Notes under the pieces: generated by a model
Told to the model about the DNA's origin: nothing
Seen by the model: only the letters and a program-made list of their open reading frames with translations
Databases searched by the model: none
Position numbers and translations under genes: made by a program
NCBI GenBank assembly: GCA_025916675.1
Contig: CP098402.1
Coordinates: 3,095,205-3,159,204, forward strand
Direction: 5' to 3'
DNA: 64,000 bases
Source: Phycisphaera sp.
GTDB taxonomy: Bacteria; Planctomycetota; Phycisphaerae; Phycisphaerales; UBA1924
Part shown: one piece after another, positions 17,031 through 25,308 of the stretch
Position numbering within the stretch: position 1 is the first letter of the stretch
Layout of the letters: every line of letters begins with the position of its first letter

Positions 17031-17603
17031 TCACCGCCGCCGACGCATCGCAAGCACGCCCAGCGCCAGCAGCGACGCCGAGGCCGGGGCGGGGATGACG
17101 TAGATGGTGGCCGAGCCCTCGGTGAGGTCGGCCAGGCGGGAGGCGCCGCCGACGCAGCACTCCCGAAGGTACACGGCGTAGTCCCGGGTCATGGTGGCGA
17201 CATCCACGTCGAAGGGTGCCGCGGGATCGACAGGCGCGGTGTACGTCGCTTGCCAGAACCCCATCGGGTTCGTCGGGTCGGCGATGAAGTCCGAAGGGAT
17301 GTGGTACTGGCCGGTGATGATCTGGTCATAGCCGGTCGCCGATGGGAATCCGTCTTGCGTGCCCGGGCCATCCATCGGGGCCAACCGCATCGCATCACTC
17401 CAGCCCTCGCTCCCGACAGACGTCAGCAAGTCGGTCTGCACGGCCGCCATCGCGTAGTCACTGGAGTCAAACCCCGCGTACAACGTAACAACCGTGCTCT
17501 CGCCCGGCATCAGCGTCGGGCTCGCCACGTCGATCGTGATCTCGTACTGGGCCAGCGCGGTGCCCGCGAGCGCGAAGACGGCGATTGTTGTAATCCGGAT
17601 CAT
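17031..17603 (-). CDS. PEP-CTERM-like secreted protein, tandem copy 3
   Basis: A 190-residue member of a three-gene tandem family. It has a signal peptide (residues 1-19, cut after LAQ), a beta-rich domain that starts QYEITIDVASPTLMPGESTVVTL, a conserved ADPTNPMGFWQATYTAP segment, and a C-terminal sorting tail: VIPAPASASLL, hydrophobic residues, then RRRR. Such tails direct proteins to an exosortase-like processing system. Last gene of the trio, 31 bp below copy 2. It has an extra CC pair (RECCVGG) that the other copies lack. Function unknown; a choice-of-anchor-type extracellular role is inferred only from the tail. Confidence 0.8.
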   Translation of the reverse strand: MIRITTIAVFALAGTALAQYEITIDVASPTLMPGESTVVTLYAGFDSSDYAMAAVQTDLLTSVGSEGWSDAMRLAPMDGPGTQDGFPSATGYDQIITGQYHIPSDFIADPTNPMGFWQATYTAPVDPAAPFDVDVATMTRDYAVYLRECCVGGASRLADLTEGSATIYVIPAPASASLLALGVLAMRRRR

Positions 17604-17634
17604 GGGATTCCTCCTTGGTTGGTGGCGCAACAAC

Positions 17635-18213
17635 TCACCGCCGCCGCCGCGCGGCGGCCAGCAGCCCCAGCGCCAGCAGCGACGCCGAGGCCGGGGCGGG
17701 GATGACGTGGATGGTGGCGGAGCCTTCGACCAATTCGATGAGGTGGCTCTCGGAAAAGGAACTCGTCCTTTGAACATACACGTCGTACCGCCGGGTTCTC
17801 GTTGAAAGGTCGACGTCGAAGGAAACGGCAACATCGAGAGGGGCGGTGTAGGTCACTTCCCAGAACGCGATCGGGTTGGTCGGGTCCGCATAGAGACCCG
17901 CGCTCGCGGAATGGATCTGCCCTGCGATGATGCCGTCGTAACCGGTCGACGACGGGCTGCCGGCTGAATGGCCAGGGCCATCCATTGGTTCCACGACGGC
18001 TGCATCGCCCAAACCAACCGTGCCAGTCGAGACGACGAGTCCAGTCCCGATCCCCGCCATCGCATAGAGCGCAGGATCGAAGCCGGCCTTGAGCGTCACC
18101 ACCGTGCTCTCGCCCGGCATCAGCACCGGGTTCTCCACGTCGATCGTGATCTCATACTGGGCCAGCGCGGTGCCGGCGAGCGCGAGGACGACGGTTGTTG
18201 TAGTTCGGATCAT
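17635..18213 (-). CDS. PEP-CTERM-like secreted protein, tandem copy 2
   Basis: A 192-residue paralogue of its two neighbours, with the same layout: signal peptide (cleavage after LAQ), YEITIDVENPVLMPGESTVVTL, ADPTNPIAFWEVTYTAP and the tail VIPAPASASLLALGLLAAARRRR read as motif, membrane stretch and arginine cluster. The first 20 codons and the ribosome-site region (GGAAGAATCCC before ATG) are nearly the same as in copy 3, while the middle (residues 45-110) has diverged. It is 27 bp downstream of copy 1 and probably in one transcript with it. Confidence 0.8.
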   Translation of the reverse strand: MIRTTTTVVLALAGTALAQYEITIDVENPVLMPGESTVVTLKAGFDPALYAMAGIGTGLVVSTGTVGLGDAAVVEPMDGPGHSAGSPSSTGYDGIIAGQIHSASAGLYADPTNPIAFWEVTYTAPLDVAVSFDVDLSTRTRRYDVYVQRTSSFSESHLIELVEGSATIHVIPAPASASLLALGLLAAARRRR

Positions 18214-18240
18214 GGGATTCTTCCTTGGTGATTCAAAAAC

Positions 18241-18849
18241 TCACCGCCGCCGCCGCGCGGCGGCGAGCAGCCCCAACGCCAGCAGCGACGCCGAGGCCGG
18301 GGCGGGAATGACGCGGATGGTGGCGGAGCCTTCGACCAGTTCGGAGAGGCGGCGCTCAGATGCTGCACCGTCCATGGCGAGGTACACGTCGTACGTACTT
18401 GTCATCGTCGACAGATCGATATCGAAGGGGGCGGTCGCGTCAGCAGGGGCCGTGTAGGTGGCTCGCCAGAATGCAATCGGGTTGGTCGGATCGGCATAGA
18501 TGCCCGCGGTGGGGAAATTGAATTGGCCTGCCCCGATGGTGTCGAAGCCGGTCGCCGACGGCGTACCGGGTGACGTGGCCGCCCCACGCATGGGGTCCAG
18601 TTCCATCGCATCACTCCAACCATCGCTCCCAACGGACGTGCGGAAGTCCGTGATGACCCAGGCCATGGCGTACATTGTGGGATCGAACCCCGCGAACATC
18701 GTCACCACCGTGCTCTCCCCCGGCAGCAGCACCGGGTTCTCCACGTCGATCGTGATCTCGTACTGGGCCAGGGCGGCGGCCGGCAGGGTGGCACCGATGG
18801 TCAAGGCCGCGAGGATGGTGCGGAGACGCGTGGTGTGATGAGTGATCAT
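18241..18849 (-). CDS. PEP-CTERM-like secreted protein, tandem copy 1
   Basis: The first and longest (202 residues) of the three tandem paralogues. It has a longer, differently composed signal peptide (RTILAALTIGATLPAAALAQ), then the family domain with YEITIDVENPVLLPGESTVVTM, SVGSDGWSDAMELDPM, ADPTNPIAFWRATYTAP and the same VIPAP...RRRR tail. The start at 18849 follows AGGAGG at good spacing. The GSEGWSDAM-type segment is shared with copy 3 but not with copy 2, so copy 2 has diverged most in that part. Divergent from the exbB-type gene, with about 196 bp between starts. Confidence 0.8.
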   Translation of the reverse strand: MITHHTTRLRTILAALTIGATLPAAALAQYEITIDVENPVLLPGESTVVTMFAGFDPTMYAMAWVITDFRTSVGSDGWSDAMELDPMRGAATSPGTPSATGFDTIGAGQFNFPTAGIYADPTNPIAFWRATYTAPADATAPFDIDLSTMTSTYDVYLAMDGAASERRLSELVEGSATIRVIPAPASASLLALGLLAAARRRR

Positions 18850-19045
18850 GGTGGACCTCCTGTTTTAGGTTTTCCTGTAGATCCGGTGGGGCCGCGTGGC
18901 TCTCTCCCTCCACACTACCACAAAAGCCGCTCGGTCCGACAACGATCTCGCGCCGATTCGGCCAAGGGTCTTCCCGAACATCGATCGGCGGCGACCACCC
19001 TCGGCCTCTCCGCCCTCATTTGATCTGCTCCCGTACCCTCCCCCG

Positions 19046-19798
19046 ATGTCCCTATTCACCTACCTCCTCGCCCAAACCGACACGCCCGCCTCTACCCCGA
19101 CCTCCAGCGCCTGGTCGCTGTTCGTGCAGTCGATCGACCTGTTCACCATCATCCTGGTGGCCGGCTCCATCGCCGCCGTCGCGCTCCTGGTCCAGTGCCT
19201 GCTCGAGATCCGCCGCGTTAACCTGCTGCCCGAAGAGGAACTCGCACGCCTGAACACCCTGACCGCCAGCGGCCCGCGCTCCGAGCTGGTCAGCTACCTC
19301 CGGGCGCGCACGAGCTTCCCAACCCTGGTGCTCAAGAGCATGCTGCACGCCGAGGACGCCGCCGGCGTGCGGGGCATCCCGGCCGAGACGGCCCGCGAGG
19401 CCGCCCAACTCGAAGCCGACGCGCAGTGCGCCCGATGGCTGCGCCGCATCGAGCCGCTCTCGACCATCGGCAACCTCGCCCCGCTCGTGGGCCTGGCCGG
19501 GACCGTCTGGGGCATGATCCTGGCCTTCACCACCATCGGGGCCGAGGGCGGCGCGGCCGGCCCCGCCCAGCTCTCGCTTGGCATCAGCAAGGCGCTGTTC
19601 CACACGCTGCTGGGGCTGTGCCTGGCCGTGCCCGCGCTGCTGGCCTACGGCATCCTGCGCTCGCGCGTCGATCGCCTGTGCGACCAGGCCACCAGCACCA
19701 CCACCCCGCTGGTCGAGCGCGTCGCCCACCGCATCGGCGAGCAGTCGTCCGAACCAAAGCCCAAGCCACCCTCGCCCGACGACGAGCCCAAGCCATGA
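19046..19798 (+). CDS. exbB: ExbB/TolQ/MotA-family proton channel protein
   Basis: The channel subunit that with ExbD/TolR turns proton flow into work on TonB, Tol or similar envelope machines. The 250 residues show a first membrane helix near residues 33-54, a cytoplasmic loop, and the conserved core IEPLSTIGNLAPLVGLAGTVWGMILAF followed by GISKALFHTLLGLCLAVPALLAYGIL, the two pore-lining helices typical of the family. The C-terminus is a Pro/Lys-rich tail. ATG 19046 was chosen because the protein then begins just before the first helix; the frame is open further upstream without family character. It overlaps the exbD gene by ATGA. Confidence 0.9.
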   Translation: MSLFTYLLAQTDTPASTPTSSAWSLFVQSIDLFTIILVAGSIAAVALLVQCLLEIRRVNLLPEEELARLNTLTASGPRSELVSYLRARTSFPTLVLKSMLHAEDAAGVRGIPAETAREAAQLEADAQCARWLRRIEPLSTIGNLAPLVGLAGTVWGMILAFTTIGAEGGAAGPAQLSLGISKALFHTLLGLCLAVPALLAYGILRSRVDRLCDQATSTTTPLVERVAHRIGEQSSEPKPKPPSPDDEPKP

Positions 19799-20217
19799 AA
19801 CGCCGCCGGCCAACCACCAACGGCAGCACCCACCCGAACCTCACGCCCATGATCGACGTGGTCATGTGCCTGATCGTGTTCTTCCTGCTCGTGGGGCAGC
19901 TCGCCAGCGATCAGCGCAGCGACCTCACCCTCCCGCGCTCGGCCACCGGCGACGAGACCCAGGAGGCCCAGGCCGCCTTCGTCAACGTGCGCTTGGAGAA
20001 CGGCCTGCTGCTCATCGACGTCGACGGCGCGCCCGTGCCGCTCATGCAATTAGGCCGCAGCGTGCGCGCCGCGCCTTCGGTCCACCTGCGCGCCGACGCG
20101 ACCATCCCCTACGAACGCCTCGCACCGGTCCTCTCCGAGCTCCGCCGCACGGGCGTGCGCGCCGTGCGCGTCGCGACCGAGCAGGCCAGCCTCTCCGGCG
20201 GCGGCGGGGGGTCGTAG
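19795..20217 (+). CDS. exbD: ExbD/TolR-family protein 1
   Basis: A 140-residue single-span partner of the ExbB channel. After a basic start, NLTPMIDVVMCLIVFFLLVGQL carries the essential membrane Asp (in PMIDVV). The periplasmic domain ends ELRRTGVRAVRVATEQ, as in ExbD/TolR. It starts inside the exbB stop codon (ATGA), so translation is coupled. A Gly-rich run (SGGGGGS) closes the protein. It is followed 3 bp later by a second ExbD-type gene. Confidence 0.9.
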   Translation: MKRRRPTTNGSTHPNLTPMIDVVMCLIVFFLLVGQLASDQRSDLTLPRSATGDETQEAQAAFVNVRLENGLLLIDVDGAPVPLMQLGRSVRAAPSVHLRADATIPYERLAPVLSELRRTGVRAVRVATEQASLSGGGGGS

Positions 20218-20220
20218 CCC

Positions 20221-20670
20221 ATGCGCCGCGCCCGCGATCCACGCCACGTCTATGGCCCCAATCTCGCGCCCATGGTCGACGTGGTGCTGGTCATCCTCAT
20301 CTTCTTCATGGCGTCGATCGTGTTCGTCGGGCCCGAGTGGTTCCTGCCCGCCGCACTCCCGGTCGCGCAACCGGAGAACGAGCCCGAATCGACCGATCCC
20401 TACGCCCTGCCCGCCCCCACGCTCGACGTGCGCGTCTCGATCGACGATGGCACTCCCACCCCGACCATTACCGTCACCGGCCTGGGCCCGGGCACCGTCG
20501 CGCTCGACGGCTTCGAGGCCCACGCCCGCACCCAACTCGCCGGTGCGACGCCCGAGTCCATCAAGATCCGCCTGAGCGCCGACGGTGGCGTCGCCTGGCA
20601 GCACGTGGTGACGGCGCAGGACATCCTTACCCGCGTGGGCGTCCGCCAGATCGCGCTCGACACGCCCTGA
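20221..20670 (+). CDS. ExbD/TolR-family protein 2
   Basis: A second, diverged ExbD-type subunit (149 residues). The membrane helix NLAPMVDVVLVILIFFMASIVF keeps the key Asp in PMVDVV. The periplasmic part is longer, with a Pro-rich linker (QPENEPESTDPYALPAP) and the C-terminal RVGVRQIALDT. One exbB with two different exbD genes is a common planctomycete arrangement and may allow a mixed complex. No TonB, TolB or Pal gene is adjacent, so the partner machine is unknown. Confidence 0.87.
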   Translation: MRRARDPRHVYGPNLAPMVDVVLVILIFFMASIVFVGPEWFLPAALPVAQPENEPESTDPYALPAPTLDVRVSIDDGTPTPTITVTGLGPGTVALDGFEAHARTQLAGATPESIKIRLSADGGVAWQHVVTAQDILTRVGVRQIALDTP

Positions 20671-20844
20671 AGGCGGCTCGAATCTCGCACCGCGTTGCTC
20701 CCATCCCCGGACCGCGGCCACGGCCCAGCCGGGCACGCACTTTGCACACAACCCACACCATCCCCCGGATGTCGCTAAATCGCGGCATCTATGGCCACCG
20801 CTGGCCACACACCGACCACCACTGGCCCGCGCAGGGAGAAAACC

Positions 20845-22191
20845 ATGAAACTCGCACACCACACGCTTGCAACCCTCTCGATCTGCGGCCTCGCGCTCGG
20901 CACCCCGCTGGCCCACGCCCAAGACTGGGAGTTCTTCTCCACCACCAGCCCGTACCCGCAGAACATCCCCCAGGGAAGCGACGCGCCCGCCGACGACGAG
21001 GTGTGGGTCGTGGGCAACAGCGACTTCTTCGACCCTTTCCCCCAGTTCTTCAGCTTCACCTTCGCCCAGCGCTTCGACGGCACGCGGTGGAACTTCGTGC
21101 CCACACCGGACATCAACGGGGCGGCGCTCTACGGCGTGAAGAAGCTGCCCGGCGGCGACGTGCTGGCGGTCGGCTCGTACAACGCCGGCGCCGATGGGCA
21201 GACGCTTGCCCTGCGCTACGACGGCTCGTCGTGGCAGCAGATCGACAGCCCCACGCGCTTCGGCGGCGCGGCCTTCGTCGGCATGGGCCAAGCCGGGGAC
21301 GACATCTGGGCCGTGGGGGTCCAGGCGACGCAGGACCCCCCGCCCTCGGCCACCGGCCAGGCGCTCGCGGCACGCTGGAACGGCTCGGGGTGGGATCGCT
21401 ACCAGCCCGAGCCGCTGGTGACCGGCGGCCGCGCGTACAACACGCCGCGCGATGTTGCCGGCGTGAGCGCCGACGACGCCTGGGCCGTGGGCAACGCCCA
21501 GCAGACCGGCGTGGGCGGCTTCGGGCCCACGGCGTACATCACCCGCTGGCAGGGCGATCGCTGGGAACTGTACGACATCGGCCTGCGCGACTTGGCGGGG
21601 CTCAACGACGCCCTCGCCTTGGCGTCGGACAACGTCTGGGCGGTTGGCTCCATCACCACCGGCGACCTGGGCCGCCAACCGCTCATCTTGCACTGGGACG
21701 GCAGCGACTGGACCATCGTGGACACGCCGACGTTCCCCGACGGCAGGGCCGAGCTGCGCGCCATCGCCGCACGATCGCCGACGGAGATCTACGCCTCGGG
21801 CACCGACGCCGACGCCGACGGCTTCCCGCGCGCCCTCATGCTCAAGTACGACGGCACGAGCTGGGAGCGCATCGACGTCGCGACGCCAACGGACGGCGAG
21901 CAGCAGTGGTTCCGCACGATGTCCGTCACCCCAAGCGGCGACGTGTGGGCCATGGGCCAGTACTACCGCCCCGACGAACAGGCCACCCACGTCACCACGC
22001 AACGCCTGAGCGCCAGCGCCACCTGCCGCGCCGACCTCGACGGCGACGGAGAACTCACCATCTTCGACTTCCTCGCGTTCCAGAACGCATTCGATGCCGG
22101 CGACCCCATCGCCGACTTCGACGGCGACAGCGAGCTGACCATCTTCGACTTCCTCGCCTTTCAGAACGCCTTCGACGCCGGCTGCGAGTAG
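20845..22191 (+). CDS. Secreted beta-propeller-like protein with GC-type dockerin
   Basis: A 448-residue exported protein. A signal peptide (cleavage near AHAQ, residues 23-26) is followed by about six repeats that each pair a DxxWAVG strand with a WDGSxWxxVDTP-like strand (for example DDIWAVG, DDAWAVG, DNVWAVG, and YDGSSWQQID, WDGSDWTIVD), which suggests a kelch-like propeller. The last 60 residues are a duplicated dockerin: CRADLDGDGELTIFDFLAFQ and DFDGDSELTIFDFLAFQ, ending DAGC. The DxDxDGExT loops are calcium-binding type. This paired, Cys-terminated form is known from Phycisphaerae. ATG 20845 follows GGGAG. Confidence 0.85.
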   Translation: MKLAHHTLATLSICGLALGTPLAHAQDWEFFSTTSPYPQNIPQGSDAPADDEVWVVGNSDFFDPFPQFFSFTFAQRFDGTRWNFVPTPDINGAALYGVKKLPGGDVLAVGSYNAGADGQTLALRYDGSSWQQIDSPTRFGGAAFVGMGQAGDDIWAVGVQATQDPPPSATGQALAARWNGSGWDRYQPEPLVTGGRAYNTPRDVAGVSADDAWAVGNAQQTGVGGFGPTAYITRWQGDRWELYDIGLRDLAGLNDALALASDNVWAVGSITTGDLGRQPLILHWDGSDWTIVDTPTFPDGRAELRAIAARSPTEIYASGTDADADGFPRALMLKYDGTSWERIDVATPTDGEQQWFRTMSVTPSGDVWAMGQYYRPDEQATHVTTQRLSASATCRADLDGDGELTIFDFLAFQNAFDAGDPIADFDGDSELTIFDFLAFQNAFDAGCE

Positions 22192-22325
22192 GCCAGAATC
22201 ACCCGTCCGATGCATCCGCGGTTGCGGGTGGGAGTTGCATGAGTTATCGGTGCGGCACAAGCGACACGCGACTGATAAAATCCATCACACCACCTGTTCG
22301 TCTGCATAGAGAGAGGTTGCCAACC

Positions 22326-23690
22326 ATGAACCGTCTCATTCCGCTCGTCGCGATCACTGGCGTAGTCTGCTTCACCACCTCAGTAACGGCGAGGCTCGTC
22401 GATCAGGCATTCAAACTCGTTGCAAATGACGGTGCCGCCGGTGATGAGCTCGGCCGGTCCATTGATCAGAGTGGCAACACAATTGCTGCTGGAAGTCCGA
22501 ATGATGATGAGCGGGGGGCCGTTTATCTCTTCGACGCGGGCACGGGCACGCAGACGGGGAAACTCGTGGCCGACGACGGTGAGGCTGGGGACCGGTTCGG
22601 AATCTCGGTCGCGATCGCCGATGGGATCGTTGCGGTGGGTGCACCCGGCCAAGACGCCGCGGGCACCAACGCCGGCGCGGTGTATCTCTTCGACGCGTCC
22701 ACCGGCGTTCAGCTCGCCAAGCTCATCCCCGACGATCCGGGAGCTGGCGACGAATTCGGCAACGCCGTGACGATAAGCGATGGGATCGTCGCCGTCGGAT
22801 CATGGCGAGCAGATGAACTCGGAGACAACTCTGGTGTGGCACACCTCTTCGATGCGTCCACAGGAAGCCAGCTCCACAAACTATTGCCGGACACGGGCAA
22901 CGCCAACCAGAGTTTCGGCGTCTCGATCGCCATGGATGATGGCATCGTCGCCGTTGGCGCACGAACCTATTTCGTCCTGGGCGAGGGCTACACCTTCGCG
23001 AAGGTCTACCTCTTCGACGCGTCGACTGGGAGCCAGGTCCATCGGCTTCGGGCTGACATCGAAAACTACAACGGAGATCTGGGCGGTGGCTTCGGCGATG
23101 CCGTCGATATCCAGAACGGCCTGGTCGCTGTGGGTGCGCCGTTCCGGAGTGTCTTCTTTGATTTTTCCGGCGCAGCCTATGTCTTCAACGCTTCGACAGG
23201 CGACCAACTCCGGTTCATCTTCCCCGCCGATGGCCACGACCGAGATCACTTCGGCGCGTCTATCGCCATCGACGACGGCGTCCTGGCCATCGGCGCGAAC
23301 GAGGATGATGACAGCGCCTCGGCAGCTGGATCCGCGTATCTCTTCGACGCGCTCAGCGGATCTCAGATCGACAAGCTCCTTGCCAACGACGGTGTGGCGT
23401 CTGATGAACTCGGCGTTGCCATCGCAATCAACTCCGACACGGTCGTCGTCGGGGCGCCGGGGGTCAACGACCAAGGCGAGAACTCGGGGTCAGTGTACGT
23501 CTTCAACGACGACCCCACCACCTGCCGCGCCGACCTCGACGGCGACGGCGCCCTCACCATCTTCGACTTCCTCGAATTCCAGAACCTCTTCGACTCTGGC
23601 GATCCCGAAGCCGACTTCGACGGCGACGGCGAGCTGACCCTCTTCGACTTCCTGGCCTTCCAGAACGAGTTCGACGCGGGCTGCCCGTAG
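22326..23690 (+). CDS. Seven-bladed FG-GAP-like propeller with GC-type dockerin
   Basis: A 454-residue exported protein. After a signal peptide (residues 1-22) come seven repeats of about 52 residues with the consensus KLxADDGxAGDxFGxSVAIxDGIVAVGAPxxD...GAVYLFDASTGxQ, the layout of an integrin-alpha-like seven-bladed propeller. The C-terminal 60 residues form a duplicated dockerin (CRADLDGDGALTIFDFLEFQ, DFDGDGELTLFDFLAFQ) ending in AGCP. Base composition is visibly less GC-rich than the neighbours. Blade 4 and blade 5 have extra residues. It may be exported to the cell surface or a secreted complex; no cohesin partner is visible here. It ends 3 bp from convergent mgtE. Confidence 0.85.
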   Translation: MNRLIPLVAITGVVCFTTSVTARLVDQAFKLVANDGAAGDELGRSIDQSGNTIAAGSPNDDERGAVYLFDAGTGTQTGKLVADDGEAGDRFGISVAIADGIVAVGAPGQDAAGTNAGAVYLFDASTGVQLAKLIPDDPGAGDEFGNAVTISDGIVAVGSWRADELGDNSGVAHLFDASTGSQLHKLLPDTGNANQSFGVSIAMDDGIVAVGARTYFVLGEGYTFAKVYLFDASTGSQVHRLRADIENYNGDLGGGFGDAVDIQNGLVAVGAPFRSVFFDFSGAAYVFNASTGDQLRFIFPADGHDRDHFGASIAIDDGVLAIGANEDDDSASAAGSAYLFDALSGSQIDKLLANDGVASDELGVAIAINSDTVVVGAPGVNDQGENSGSVYVFNDDPTTCRADLDGDGALTIFDFLEFQNLFDSGDPEADFDGDGELTLFDFLAFQNEFDAGCP

Positions 23691-23693
23691 GCC

Positions 23694-25082
23694 TCACGCC
23701 ATGCCGAGCACCGCCGTCGCCACGCCCAGGTAGATCAGGATCCCGCTGATGTCCATCAGCGTCGCTACCAGCGGGCTGCTGATCGTCGCGGGGTCGAGCT
23801 TGTACTTCTCGAGCACCAACGGCAGCAGCCCGCCCAGCAGCGCCGCCCACGTCACGATGCCCAGCACCGCCAGCCCCACCGCCACGCCCACGCGCAGCGG
23901 CTGGTCGGTGCTGGCTAGGCCGATAGCATCGACCAGCAGCACGATGCCCACGCCCATGACGCCCATGACGCCCAGAACCAGCCCGAGAATCGCGCCCGTC
24001 GCCAGCTCCTTGCGCGCCACGCGCCGCCAGTCGCTGGGCGCCAGCTCGCGCAGCGACACCGCCCGAATCAGCAGGCTCGCCGCCTGCGTGCCCGTGTTGC
24101 CGCCGCACGAGATCATCAGCGGCACCAGCATCGCCAGGATCAGGTGCGTCTCGAGCGCCCCCTCGAATCGCCCCAGGATCGCGATGGTGACCACCTGCAC
24201 GACGAATAGCACGCCCAACGCGATCCCACGCTTGCGCAGCATCGCCAGCAGCGGCGTCTTGATGTACGGATCGTCCAGAGCCTCGACACCACCGATGAGC
24301 TGGATGTCCTCGGTTGCCTCTTCCTCGACCACGTCGGCCACGTCGTCGATCGTCACGATGCCCAGCAGCACGCCCTTGCTATCGACCACCGGCAGCACCG
24401 TGCGGTCGTAGTCCAGCATCGCGCGGGCAGCCTGCTCCTGGTCGTCGGTGGCGCTCAGCGCCTGGTACGCGTCGTCCATGACGTCGCGAACCCTCTGGTC
24501 GGGCTCGGCCAGCAGGATCGACCGGATGTGCAAATCGTCGATCAGCACGCCCGCGCTGTCAACCACGTACACCCAGTGCACCGTCTCGGCGTCACGCCCA
24601 TACCGCCGGATGTGCTCGAGCGCCTGCGCGATGGTCCACTCGGGCCGAAGCCGCACGTAGTCGGGCGTCATCAGGCGACCGACCGAGTCCTCGGGGTAGC
24701 CCAGGATCTGCTGCGTGACCTCGCGGTCCTCGGGCCGGAGCTGGTCGATCAGCCGCCGGGCCGCGTCGGTGGGCATCTCGTCGAGCAGCGCCGCCCGGTC
24801 GTCGGGGTCCATCGACTGGAGCATGGTGCGGGCCGACCGATCGCCCAGCGCGTCGATGATCGCCTGCTCGCGGTCGTAGTCGAGCACGGCGAACGCCTCG
24901 CCGGCCAGGTCTCGAGGCAGCAGCCGGAACGCCACCGCCGCCTCGGCCGGCTCGAGCAGGTCCAGCACCGCCGCCACATCAAACGGCGGCATCGGCGCCA
25001 ACGCCTCGCGCAGCTCCCGGTACCGCTTGGCCTCGATCAGCTCGCGGACCTCGACGTTCAACAGCTCGGCGGTTGGGTTCAT
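23694..25082 (-). CDS. mgtE: MgtE-family magnesium transporter
   Basis: A magnesium channel gated by cytosolic magnesium. The 462 residues contain an N-terminal helical domain (residues 1-130, with LPRDLAGEAFAVLD and MDPDDRAALLDEMP), two CBS domains (about 135-255, with SVGRLMTPDYVRLRPEWTIAQAL and VVDSKGVLLGIVTIDDVADVV) and five membrane helices starting at RKRGIALGVLFVVQVVTIAIL, including the pore signature MISCGGNTGTQAASLLIRA. The start at 25082 gives the usual N-terminus; an in-frame ATG at 25118 would add 12 residues. No riboswitch of the M-box or ykkC type is recognised upstream. Confidence 0.93.
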   Translation of the reverse strand: MNPTAELLNVEVRELIEAKRYRELREALAPMPPFDVAAVLDLLEPAEAAVAFRLLPRDLAGEAFAVLDYDREQAIIDALGDRSARTMLQSMDPDDRAALLDEMPTDAARRLIDQLRPEDREVTQQILGYPEDSVGRLMTPDYVRLRPEWTIAQALEHIRRYGRDAETVHWVYVVDSAGVLIDDLHIRSILLAEPDQRVRDVMDDAYQALSATDDQEQAARAMLDYDRTVLPVVDSKGVLLGIVTIDDVADVVEEEATEDIQLIGGVEALDDPYIKTPLLAMLRKRGIALGVLFVVQVVTIAILGRFEGALETHLILAMLVPLMISCGGNTGTQAASLLIRAVSLRELAPSDWRRVARKELATGAILGLVLGVMGVMGVGIVLLVDAIGLASTDQPLRVGVAVGLAVLGIVTWAALLGGLLPLVLEKYKLDPATISSPLVATLMDISGILIYLGVATAVLGMA

Positions 25083-25308
25083 GGCCAGTATGGGAGCCCC
25101 GCCGGAGGCCTCTGGCAAGCCATCTCCAAGTGGAAGTTCCGGTGAAACACCCGCCCCCCTTTAGGGCCTATCCTCCCCGCCGGTGCATCCGCCGCGTGGT
25201 GGCGTGCGGATCGGCCCCTCACACGGGCTCCCCGCGGAGCCGAACGTGGTATCATCTGATCTTCGGGATTCCCCGTAGGTCGACGTCCCAACGCTGGAGC
25301 GAAACGCC

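Noticed and set aside
20671-20844. A terminator between the second exbD gene and the dockerin gene
   Set aside because: No stem followed by a T-run was found in these 174 bp.
19578-22325. A long plus-strand frame running into the FG-GAP protein
   Set aside because: The first 916 codons are Arg/Pro/His-rich noise in the wrong frame of exbB, exbD and the first dockerin gene. The real start is ATG 22326 with a signal peptide.
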